A stretch of DNA of 64,000 bases from Hydractinia symbiolongicarpus (taxonomy: Eukaryota > Cnidaria > Hydrozoa > Anthoathecata > Hydractiniidae). The stretch is taken from positions 9,734,001 to 9,798,000 of the forward strand of contig NC_079889.1 in NCBI RefSeq assembly GCF_029227915.1, in the 5' to 3' direction. Below, one piece after another: positions 1 to 12,200 of the stretch. Made by a program: the position numbers and the translations under genes. How positions within the stretch are numbered: position 1 is the stretch's first letter; each line of letters starts with the position of its first letter. The notes below the pieces were generated by a model. That model was given only the letters and a program-made list of their open reading frames with translations. It was not told the DNA's origin and did not search any database.

Positions 1-244
1 CACCGCACCTTAACAACAAAATTTCGACACCTTTTTATTTAATGTGAGTAAAAAGTTGGTAAAACATAAAAGAAATGTTAACAGAGTGACTGGTATTTTG
101 AAACAACTAAAATGTTCACACTGACCTTAGCGAGCTAATTGTTTGTTCCTGTCCGACATTGTTAAAAAGAAGGAAAGAGAACCTAAGGACGAGGTTGATT
201 ATTCACTTATAATTTAGTCTCTAAAGTTGAGGGAATTGGAGACT

Positions 245-535
245 AATTATTCTTTATTTAACCAGGATAGCCTTTTCAGTTTTCCTATTGGTACTGCTAC
301 CAAAAGTTCCTCCCAAGGGTGTCCTAACGCATTTAAAGCTTCCATTTCCAGCTACGAATTTCGTGCAAGCACAACAATCGTTCAACTGAACAAACGACTA
401 AGTTATCAATCTTAATCTCGTTCTAATCTCATACTAAGCAGAAAGAATAGATTCACACTTTTATAATCTCTGGAATGACTCAGACCAGTGCACTGGAAAC
501 GAACGCACTACCACAAGGCCACCAGTCGCTAAATT
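245..535 (-). repeat. tRNA-derived SINE, copy A
   Basis: This is a member of a SINE family seen at least four times in the window. Read on the minus strand it begins with a tRNA-like head: an A-box-like TGGCCTTGTGG lies at 511-521, while the B box is decayed here. The body ends near 245. It shares with the other copies the stretch 'catttaaagct', the 'agctacg' block and a 'ctaagcagaaagaatagattca' type segment (compare 47.98 kb). No open frame in it looks genuine. The family relation is seen directly in the sequence; the tRNA origin is inferred from the better preserved copy at 11.86-12.15 kb. Confidence 0.6.
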
Positions 536-1366
536 CGTACAATAACTAATAAAAACTAAATATTTTTTTACCAATAAAGAGATGACATCGATACAACACG
601 TACGTACGTACATCACCTTGTTAATTCTACAGAATGTCCTAGGGTGGGGAAGGACGACATTTTTGTCCCCAGGGTTTGTTGTTTGATTCCAAAGCCGCTA
701 GTGCCCGGGGGAACAGTCTGGCCTATGTGACCTCTATTTCCAAGAATGACGTGCATTGGTAGAACAAACACAGAGCCGAAAGAAAATCAAAACAAAAACA
801 AAAACAACAAATGGTCAGCAAGAAAGGAAGTGAAACGTTCTTTAAAAACAAAGTCAATTGTGTGACAAAGAAAAGATATTTGTGAAAATACTTAATGACA
901 ACCTCGCAGTTCGTGCTATTTTGCATGGAGCCAACGCGTGGCAAATTCTAAAAAAAAAACAGTGGTATAGCCCACATTACATTTAACATTGCCATAACTT
1001 TCTGTATATCATGGATGATATGTTGAAGTTGAAGTACTAGTACTGAACTGGGTATTGCCTAAGTTATTTAGCCATGATAACAGAAATCTTTGATAAAGGA
1101 TAAGTATAGTATGGTTTTATTAAAAGGTGCACAAACAGCTCCAGAACCAGGAAATCATTAAAAGGGGACGAAGGGGAAATTTTCATGCGCGCGCTATGCA
1201 ACATTTCCCATAGTATGTGCATGAAGATGTTTCTCGTGACCCCACTTCTTATTTGCTGCAGAATGGTCTTATGAAAAACTTTGATTTAAATATTCTTGAA
1301 TAATCAAAGGGAATGGAAAGTTTTTTCGAGGTTATCAGAGTTGTATGTACCGTTGATTTTACTGAA

Positions 1367-1973
1367 AGTCAGGGTAAACACCTAATTAGGCGGCATGACC
1401 TAATTAGGCGAGTCGTTTAGTTAGGCAACGTGATGTAGTTTAATTAGGCTGCCTGTAGTCTAACTAGGCGAACGAAAACTTTCTGTTGTAAATACGTCGA
1501 AATCATTGCGTTTCACACTACAATTTTTATGTGAATCAAATCTGTCCACTTTGCAGATAATTTTGACCAATTATTGTCTTATTTGCATCGCGCATTGGTA
1601 ACTTATGGCTCAAACCTCGAGTGGACTTTGTTGTTTTAAATAATGGATTTCAGCCATTCACGCTGGCGGACGAAAACGTCACCTAAATAGCCGACACTTA
1701 ACCTAATTAGGTTATATATTTCATTTTAACATAATTCTTAGTTGTGCGAACATATCGAGGCACGAGTGACAATTTTGGAATCATGGTTGCATAGACTATC
1801 TATTCTGAACAAAGATTTTTTGCGATTTTTTCTTAGGAATGTGTGAAAAGCCATTAAATATTGTAATGTCTTAACCAGGTTACATATGGCCTAACTAGGC
1901 TACAATGAGTCGCCTAAATAGGTGGTATGCCCTAATTAGCCTACCGTCGCCTAATTAAGTGTTTACCCTGACT
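1367..1973. mobile_element. Non-autonomous inverted-repeat element (MITE-like) with CCTAATTAGG arrays
   Basis: The two ends are inverted copies of about 26 bases starting AGTCAGGGTAAACAC with one mismatch. Inside both ends is a run of degenerate palindromic units (CCTAATTAGGCG and variants such as CTAACTAGGCG) spaced 12-20 bases apart, in opposite orientation in the two halves. The middle (about 1480-1690) is ordinary AT-rich sequence without an ORF. There is no transposase. A target-site duplication is not clear; ACTGA occurs close to both ends (1361-1365 and 1975-1979). Confidence 0.65.
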
Positions 1974-2224
1974 GACTGACCAGATCTTGCTTTATAACTT
2001 CTTTTTTGTTTTTATTTTTGTAATATACATCACTACTATCCCATAACACAGGATTTGTTTTAAAAAAGTCAATTAAAATTGTTTTGTTTTATTATCATCA
2101 GATAGCTTTTTCTTTCCATCCAGCATTTTTGCTTTTTCTCCTAACTTCTCTCTTCTTCTCTCTTCTCTCTTCGCTTGATGTTTGACTTCTTAAGAAAAAC
2201 AATGTTTACAGTTTCTTGCATTTT

Positions 2225-2530
2225 CATTGGTCAATTACACTTTGCCTCACATGATTGCGAAATATTTGTTGCATGATATTGTAACACGAGGCACGCATGT
2301 GCTGCAACAATAATTTTGTCCCGGGACATGTTGCAGAAGGTGGGAACAGGAGCAACATTTACTATGCAACAAAATTTTGTCTCCGAAGCACAAAATAAAT
2401 TCAGATCTATTTTGTCTCTAAAGTGGTGGAGCAAAATTTTTGCTCTGTGCAACATTTTTCTGCTCCATTGCAGTAAAAAGTAGATATGGTATACATGCTA
2501 TTTTTTTCATGCGCATGCAATGGAGCAATG
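2225..2530. repeat. Short palindrome-rich intergenic repeat
   Basis: This stretch is dense in TGCAACA / TGTTGCA and GAGCAAAATTTTTGCTC type inverted words, with matches in style to 10.40-10.50 kb in an intron of the hydroxylase gene. It is probably the remains of a dispersed repeat. No coding content is seen from 536 to 3246 apart from the repeats listed. Confidence 0.35.
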
Positions 2531-3246
2531 TTGTATATCACGCAAATGAAAATGAAAATTCTAATTCAGCAACTGAAATAATAGAGTAAATACGGTTTAA
2601 ACAGAAAAACCTCTGAACGTTTTACAAAACAATCATATCAACAAAACACAAATATATCCATAATTATGAGACCTGCCTCCTATAAATTTATGGCTACAGC
2701 TGGGATCTGCTAAAAACTGACTTGGGCACTGTATACATAGTTGAGACTTTGTCCTTTAAAATGTTATATCTTTTTAGCCAAAGTAATAACTTTTATGAAG
2801 TAAAATTTTATTAAGAAATGTATGTTTTAGATTTATAGAACTTAAACAAAATTAGGTTTCACAAAAATTTTACTGTTTAGAGGAAGTTGCCAATCTATGC
2901 TGTGTATTTTTTGTTAAAAAAAAATAGGAAAATTTTTTATATTCTTGAAGAAACATCTCAAGGATGGGGGTAAATTTTAAGATTTCAAATGGTGTAAAAA
3001 TTTTTTATCATATTAAAAATCAGATCTATTTTTATTAATTTTGTATGGATATAGACTTTAACTTGTACTTTGCCTAAAAGACCAAATAATTTCATCCACA
3101 CAGAAAATATCTAAATGATGTTTAACAACTTTATTATTTGGAAAAAAACCCTAAGAATAAGTGTTGGTTTTAAATTTTAATTTTTTATGCATTGTATTCT
3201 CTGTATAATTATGTATTAAAAATTGTTCTCTTTTTTAGTTTTAATC

Positions 3247-6200
3247 ATGTCTTCTAAAAGCATAAATATAGCAGCAATTTTAATCTTTCTGTTTCATCAT
3301 GTGTTTCTTGTGTCTGCTGATATTGAGAATATTGACTTGAATTACACAAATCCCAAACCAACTTATGATGAGTTATACGCAGATGGTTTACGTGCTTATG
3401 AAACAGACAATCATCAAGAAGCTGTTGTTTATTTTGAAAGAGCTATTTCAGATTATCGTCATGAGCTTGGTGTAAAGGCTCAATGTTGGATCAAATGTCA
3501 AGCTGATTTGAAGAAATTGCAACAAGCATATAATGTATTATTAGATGGACAGCTAAGTTATCTCCATTTTGCCATAAAGATGAAATCTTGCAGCGATCTT
3601 TGCCGAGAGAAATTTATGGGAAGAAGAGGCCCTATAGCTGGAAGTATTAGAAGATTGTTTGAAAACAGAGAACCATATAATTATTTACAATTCTCATATT
3701 TCAAGGTGGGTAAAAAATGCAATTTTAGGTATATAGAAGATAGATATTGTAAGAAGGGAAGAAAGTCTTTGCATAGAAAACCTTTGCAGGTCAACTTGAC
3801 CACAAATTTTTTGCATTTTGTAGAAAAAAACCTTCACGGTTGTATATATAGAATTGGAAGCCATGGCTGAAAAAACTTCTGTGGTTTAGATAATTTTGTG
3901 TTAGTGAAATTCTTTGAGACCATTTCAAATTGAAACATTTTGGAGGAAAAAACTTCCCAAAAAGTTCACGACTGACCTTACTTTTTGTGGGGATAAACTA
4001 ATGTGAATGTTCAAGACCTGGAAAAGTCGCACAAGTGTCTTCCACAAACACTCTCCATAATGTAATTGAAGTAAAATGAGCAAGATAATAAAAATATTTA
4101 AAGGTAATAGAGCTGACAGATTTAAGGAAGCCATGGGTGTATACTTTACAACTTATATAAGAAAGCCTCAACATTTACTTGAACCAAGACTTTTCTGAGT
4201 TATTAACAACTGAAGGAAAATCAGTTTTCTCTAAATTCTTTTTATAAATCTGATTAGCGAAAATATTAATTTTGAGGGGGGTTTGTCACAATTTCAGAAA
4301 AAAAGACTTTTTTCGGTCAGTCATAATCATTCTTTTTTATTGTTTAAAAACTGCTAACTTTTAATTGGTTGTCGTCGATTTCCGAAGATTTACAAGAAAA
4401 TTTTGTCCAACATTTTTTCTAATACTGATTTATTTTTAGCAACGGCCTCCTAAAGTCTCCTTAAATATTTAATGAAAAAATATGGCATTTTCCTAAAATG
4501 TAACCTATAGATATATCTTACTTCTCCTAAAATCCTTTTAGAATTTCTTTTTATCTTTTAGGTGTTAATGTTACCAGTGTTTTGCCAGTGTTTTCTATCG
4601 TATTATATTTCCAAAATAGGAAATTCGACATTAGATTTTTTGAAAGAAAACTTAAATTTTGGGTTATTTTACAGAGATTTTGTTCCAATGCTACTGAAAA
4701 ATTAAAAAGAAATCCGTTATTAAAGCACTGTAAAGTAATTTAATGGTTTTTACTTTTCTGTTTTTGCAGGTTGGAGAGGTTTGGAAATCAATTAATGCAG
4801 CATTCACTTATCTTGAAATGCATCCTGACGATAAAATGATGAAAACCAACATAGATATTCTACTTGCTAAAGTGAACAAGAAAGAAGATGATCTGATATC
4901 ACTAGAGGAACTACCTCATGCAGCACTATACAGAAAAGGAGAGGAAGCTTATGAAAAAGGAAACTTTACAGATTGTGTTAATTCCTTTGAGGAGTCTCTG
5001 ACATTGTTTTTTAAAGAAGAAGAAAAATGCCATGCTGTTTGTGACTCTAATCACGAAAAGTATCAAGGATCCTATTCTACCTCACTTTTCAATCACTACA
5101 AGGCTATACTTACTTGTCGTCAACAATGTCGTAAATTGTTAACAACAGTTAAAGGAAGAACTTCAAAAAGCCATTTTGTTCCATACTATTTTCATTATTT
5201 GCAGTATTGTTACAACAAAAGTAAGTTCCTTGTTTTCGTGTTTGTTATATTTTTAATTTTGATTTTCTTGTCTTCTTTCCATTGTTATTCCTTTGTTTCT
5301 ACATGAAGCATAATTTTCATACTAGTGTATGTTGTTTTATTTCGAAGCACTGTTTTTATGTTTTTGTAAAGGTGCACTAGTCTATTACTCTGCATACAAA
5401 CTTTTCTGGGAATTCAAGAAAATGGTGTTGTGCAACTTTTAAGTTACCGCCTTTTTAATGAATTTCCTCCCACTAAAATTATAGGAATATTTAAAATAAG
5501 AAGTATATACGTCTTTAAAAAGATAAGTTTCTGTGGCCCAGAGTTTGGAGGTACAATTGGAAAAGGCAAAAGCATGAGTTCAAATAAGATCTTTAGCTTT
5601 CTTAAGAAATATTGCAAAATCTAAGTAATGTAAACAAAAAATAAAGGGATCAATGGTCTAAAATAACTCAAGATTGCTTTTTCAAAAGCCTATCCTTAAT
5701 ATGTTTTTAAAGAGCTTTGCATTAAATCATCAATTGAATTGCTAAACTAAGATTTTATAACAATATTTTAATTTTCGTTTAGTTGGGAATGTTTTGGAAG
5801 CTGCTGTTGCTGCAGAATCATACTTACTACTCATTCCAAATGATCCAATCATGATGGCGAATTTAGGATATTATAAGAAACAACCTTCTGTGATAAAAAA
5901 GATAATAAAACCAAGACCGGTATGTTTTACATATATATAAATTCTTGTTAGAGATAACAAGGTGACCATTTGTGATCTTTCATATTACATGTTAAAATTT
6001 ATTTAATTCGTAAGAGAACGACATGTCAATAAATCTTTACTAAATCGAGGACTGTAGAACAAAGTGTAAGTCATTGTTTTTACTAGTCAATAAGCCTGTA
6101 TAAAATTCCACTAGTCAATAAGCCCATATACTAATAATGCACTTATGCAGAAAAACAATGGAAAAGAAGTTCGTTTACCTGTTACTGAACGTTTATTATG

Positions 6201-9200
6201 TAGACCTTAAAGTATTGATCAATAAAATATATCAAGTGCTTTTGACTAATGGTGACAGAGATATTAAAGCTTTAAGGTTTTTTGATGACATCATCAAACT
6301 GAAACGGGTGGGTTTAAAAAGCTTAGGCAAATTAGTCCCATATTGGTGGTGCCTATTAACCCATGCAGAAGATCATAACATCAGTTATTTCCATTTGTCT
6401 TGAAGTTATTTAGTCTGAAACTCAAAAGTGCACTGCAACAGCTTTACTAACTTTAATAATAACTATATTGACATAGATCTTTCTAATGATGTCATGTGTA
6501 AATACCTGATAAATGAATAGAACTTATTTTGTCGAATTTTCTCATTCTTTAGGAGATAAAAACAACTCCCCTTTGGAAATCACAATTTTGGCCTGGCTCA
6601 GTATTTTTTGTCGTAGACAAACTTAACCTCCTTAACCTTCAGATATATTTTGATGTTAATAAAAAGACTGTTTTTACAAAATTTGATTATATTGTTAAGT
6701 TTTTTTGACCAGATTTTCGCAATCCTTTTAAAAGACAGAAAAGTATTAAATTTTCAAAATAAATCTTATAACATTAATAACTAACACTGAATTAATGATA
6801 TCATCTCAAAAATACTAGTATTAGCAAAAACTTTAATATCGTTTTTAGCTTTATATTCCCTTTTATGACCCTTCTTGCAGGAGAGTTATACTTTGATATT
6901 AAAGTTATAAGTGAGTTGATACTTGATGTATATGTATTGCCAGCGAAAGGTCTTTAAATTCAGTAAACAAAGTTTCACTGAGTTCTGTTTTATTTCAGCG
7001 AGCAGCGTTATACTTCAAGCAGTTTGCTTTGGAAATTAGCTTGTTTTCAATCGCATCTGGTTATGCTCAACCTCATGTCAAATCAAGTGAGGTAGAAGAG
7101 CTAGAGAAGTCAGAACAGGTAATGCTATTATAATTATGAAAGCAGAAAATGTCAGAAATTTTATTCCTTTCTGAAGAAACGTTTCTCATGCAATATCGTC
7201 AGGATGTGTGAAACAAGGTGGTCAGAACATTTAATTTATTTTGGAAAATATAGTGTCTTTGTAGTAGGCAGTAACAGGCCAAAGTACAAACTCTAGAGAC
7301 CTGTGCACCAAGTTCCCAGCCTGCTAGAGACTTAAAACTAATGGAAAGGACCTGATATTGGAGGTCTAATAAATTCAACAAAGGATTGTCCGCTGATTCT
7401 TTGCAAAATTATGGGATTTGGATAACGAAACGCTTTTTAAGTTACCTCCCAGTCAAATGGCAGTATTATAATATTTTAAATGATTTGGTTAATGATCTGT
7501 GTATTTTTTTGATTTGTCATGTTGTAAAATCTTTTATTTTACTTGCAGGAATTGGATGCTGTGTTTGAGTCGGTAACTGGGGACATTCTTTTGCCAAAAA
7601 CTAAACAAGGCGAAAGTGCAACATTTACAATCGACGATCAGTTAAGAACAAAAGAATACAGAGATCAGGGAAGATGGAAGAGAGAAAAAAAAATTAACGT
7701 GAGTATTAAGTTTTGGTAATAATTGTTCTTTGGGAGTTTGGAATGTCACGGTTTTGTGTTCAGAAAGTCCAGATTTTGGGCTTTAGAAAGTCAGGGTCTT
7801 GGGGAGTTTAAAAACTCGTGGTTTATTTTGGGGTAAGAAATTCACAGTTTTAAGCTTTAGAGAAAGTCATGGTTTTTATAGAGGATTTAGAAAGTCACGA
7901 TTTGTGATTCAATAAGTCATGCTTTAAGGGGTTCAGAATGTTTCGGTTTTGGGGGGATCAGAAGACATAAATCTTAACTTATCATTCCACCAGGTGTACT
8001 GCTCTTAAACTTAAACTTGTGGAATTTTAAAGCTCTGCCCTTCAACCTTATGTTAATATATATCTAAATTCCTTTAAAGTAAACTTACAGCATTTGTTGT
8101 TGTATTTCAAAAGTTTCTGTCACTCTTAAGAACTCTGTGCTGTTGTTGGAAGAAAAAGAATTCAATGGTACTGATCGTGTTGCTTTTGATAACGTTGCTA
8201 ACGACGGGGAGTGTAAAATGTTGATGAAGCTTGTCAAGGTATGTATATGACGTCGTTATGTTAGTTGCTAAGGTGATAAGATGAGGTGATCGAGAAAGGG
8301 AACTTGTAATTTACTGTGATTTCATTTATAAAGTTGCCAGAAACAGAAGAATTCACTTTGCGAGAGTGTGACTCTCTTGTATAAGCTACTGATGTGTTCA
8401 ATAATAAGTCTGCATCAGGATATAAATAAGCATCAATTAAGATACACACTTTTTTATAATAAAACATATTCTTTTGGCTTCAGTCTGGATGTTTCTTAAC
8501 TTTAAAGGGAATTCTCTAAAAATTTGCGTAGTTAAACGTCTGTTTTATCCCCTTTATGCCCTTTTATTTACTTTTTCAATTTTCTTAATATTTGGAATTA
8601 GCCGTTGAAAGTAGCTGTTATCTCAGCCACAAGCCAAGAAACATTGTGTTTCTTATATAAAAAAGGACGTGCACAATTTATGGCTACGGTTGTGGCTTTC
8701 TGAACTAAATTATAATTTTATACAATGATAAACTTATATTTATTTGACCTGCGTGTGACCATGATATTGCAACAACTAGCTACAATCACTAGGATTAAAT
8801 GTTGGCACGTAACGTCAAATTTTGAATTTCGTTGCTACAGGTAGTAGCTTTGGCTTTTCCTATATTAGATTTACACAATTTGAACTTGTTATAGTCCCCT
8901 CGTCAAAGCTTACAACGGATTTAGGACCTTATGTTATTTGGTTAAATCTAAACCTAGGCTGTGCTAATTGTTGATGACATCTGTATGAATCTATTTTGCA
9001 AAATTTCGGTACTTTGTGGGATCAGACGTAGATTATTTTATAATTCCAGGAAGTTATAGAGTGCGACTATTGCATTCTAACCGCTTCTTAGCATACATAC
9101 GTATATATATAGAAGTCACACAGGGCGGGTTGATGCTCTTCACTCCAAAAATCTGCCACTGATTTTTCATAATTACTGAATGATAAAGTTCTTATAACAA

Positions 9201-12200
9201 TATATCTCATATTAATTCGTTATTTATTTGTTTGCAGTTATAATTCACTTTGACCTACTATATTTGTTAATTTTTTATTTAGGTCCTATCTAACGCGTCA
9301 TATGTTAAACTTTTAAACAAGAGATTGGAACAAGTAAAAGATGCGGCTTATCAAGCTAACATAACTTTAGTAAATCTAACCGTTAGTTCACATGTAAACA
9401 CTATCTTCAAATGCTTTTTATGCGCTGTTAAAGCTTCGCTACCTACCCGAATATAACAAATATAAACACTTAAACTGAGCTGCCTACCCCAATACAATTG
9501 AGTTTATATGAAATATCTTTGAAAGTTATCTAAGAATTTTTTTGTTTTTTTGAAAAATCTTTTTTATATCTTCAGATATATGACATTCTAGTTTCGCTAA
9601 TTATGCAAAATTATGACGCCATCAACTCTAACTCTAAATTAAGCATAATTAAAATAACTAAATATTGAAATTTATGTGAAATGCACAAAACACGAAACAG
9701 AATGACCAAAAATCAATTTTAACAGTATATGGCTTGGCAAAACTGTCCAATACATCACCTCACTCAGAGCAAGTTCATAATGTCATGCATAATTAGTTGA
9801 ACTTCGAAGTCCAAAATCTTAAGAGCCAATTAAAGATTTTTGAAAAACATGTGCAAATTCCTAGACAACTTTATAAGCTCTTTCATATGAAATCAATTTG
9901 TTATTTGCAGAAGGTAATTTTAAATTATTTAACAAATGAGAAGTTTACTTGATACAAAAATAACTATTAAATTTGAAAGAAAAAGCTTTTTCTGAATTTT
10001 TTTTAAAAGGAAAATAAACAAATAAATCACAAGATAAACATTAAACATTTATACACCGAAAATTAAGTTTGTAAATCCCCAAAGAAGGCCTCTTTAGTCC
10101 CTCTTTGTACTGTACAAATTAGGCTCCTGGAAAGTAGAAGTGTCATTGATACCTTGTTTTTTGCCTTCAGAAACTAGCTCGTTCTGGAGACGGTTACGAA
10201 CACAACCACGATAATGCTGCACACCCGTTCACAGAGAAAGAAATCTTTAAAGGGGTCACCGTACGAGGTGCTGTTGATGTAGGTGGTATTTTTTAAAAAT
10301 GTATTTTCATTCGAACTACTCTACATTTTTCAAAGACTTGTTATAGTAAATTAAAGTTCATGACATGTTTGTGTGTCCATTCTAAAGCGCTGAGGGTCAC
10401 GGTGCGATTTTTTCATGCGCGTGCGACGCGATTTTGTTGCGTAAAATTGCTTGTTGTCGCGCCGCCCATGCAGCAAAAAGCATGCAACAGTATTTAAACT
10501 TTTTGTAACGATGGAGAACTATATGGCTCTTTTGATATGCCTGTTAAAGCAGATGTATAAATATATACTGTATAGAAAATAGCATAGTATGTAGTGTCTT
10601 TCGCAAATTTGCTGGATAAAATGAAAAAAAATATGTGAAAAAAAATTCAACCCTTGTTTTCCCTTACCTATATCGCAGTTGTCTGTTTTTGTTTTTTTTA
10701 TAAAAATATGCGCTTTCGATTGGTTGGTTAAAATGGTGCAGAGAGAAAAAACGCTTTAAGAGAGTGTAAAAAAGGTGTGGCTTCGTGCAACAATTTCTTT
10801 CTACGATTTTGCTGTATTGCATGAGAACAAAAAAGAAAGAAGTATAGACCCAGCGCTTAAGTACTATTTGGGTCAGCTATCTGCGTCAGTCGCTAACATA
10901 TACTGTCCAGCATAGTGTAGGGGGTTCATTTGCGGCTCCCAGTTTTAGGAACCGCGAATCGAATTCCGTATACTCGTTGCCATGCATATGCTATAGCGAT
11001 ACAAAAAGTAGCTCTACTGCAGTTTAAATCGTGTTGGCAAGGTTAGGCCAAATTTAGACTCTCATGTGGTGAAATTTTACATCTATCGTAACTACGACAT
11101 TATACGAACAAAGTCTTTGTGGACACTTATTGAACTCTTATTTTCAGGCTGTATCAAGCGGTGAAGTCTCCATAGAGGAAGTGGAATTATACGTGGAATT
11201 GAGTGAACGTGCAAGACTGCTGACGCAAGAGTATTTTGACCTGCCAGTGCGTTTAAATTTTGCGTTCACGCATTTGGTGTGCCGACATGCTTTAGTTGAT
11301 GGTACGTTGTTTCTTCTTTTGTTGTTTGTTTGTTTGTTTGTTTGTTTTTTTTGTTGTTTTTTTAACTTATTTAAGTATAGATTATTGGCCAGATTTTTGG
11401 CCAAAGTTATTTCTATTGTTTATAACGTTACCATCGTATCTATGTTGCGTTCCATTGCAGCATTCATGGCTACTACACACAGTGCGTGCGTAGACGCTAA
11501 GTACGCCTAATTTCTATTCCATTGATCGTGGCAATGTTTCCTGAGTTTATAAGTTTTTAAAACAAGCTTACTACGCCCCTTAAAACTTCTTAATTCTCCT
11601 TATTTTAAAAAACTCAAATGTCCAATGTAACACACATTTGTTCTTCACTCGCAGCATGACCTTTAAAATCTCTAATAGTTTATATTTCTCCTCAATTTTT
11701 CTGAAAACACCGTCATCCAAGAAGGTAACAAACTCAACGAACGCAATATAAAATGACCTGGAAACTATTTTCTATTTCCCTAGACTGTTTTTCTGTACCC
11801 GTTAAAAATGTTGAGACAAAATAATGGATATAGAGGGCGGTAAAGAACTGTAATTTTATTGAGATTACCATTATTTACCCAGGATAGCGTCTTCGGTTCC
11901 TAATACACCTGTTATCAAAAAAGGTCGTGCGAGGGGTTCTTGTGCTTTTAAGGCACCCATTTGAGCTACGGAAGGCGTACAAGCAAAGCAGCCGCTGAAC
12001 TAGACAACCTCCTAAGATATCAATTTTATGAAGCAAAAAGTATCGATCACAGTTTTATAGTCTCTGCAATGACTCGGTCGGGGTTTGAACCCAAGACTTT
12101 TCGCTCTGGAGGCAAACGATCTGCCACAAGGCCACCAGACGGTATATAACTCTGCGCCAGTAAACCAACAGGATACCTGTTATGTTTTGTTGTATACGCG

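Noticed and set aside
11144-11404. 86-codon minus-strand frame over the exon at 11148
   Set aside because: Antisense shadow of hydroxylase exon 8 plus a poly-T/GTTT stretch that yields Lys/Asn/Gln runs.
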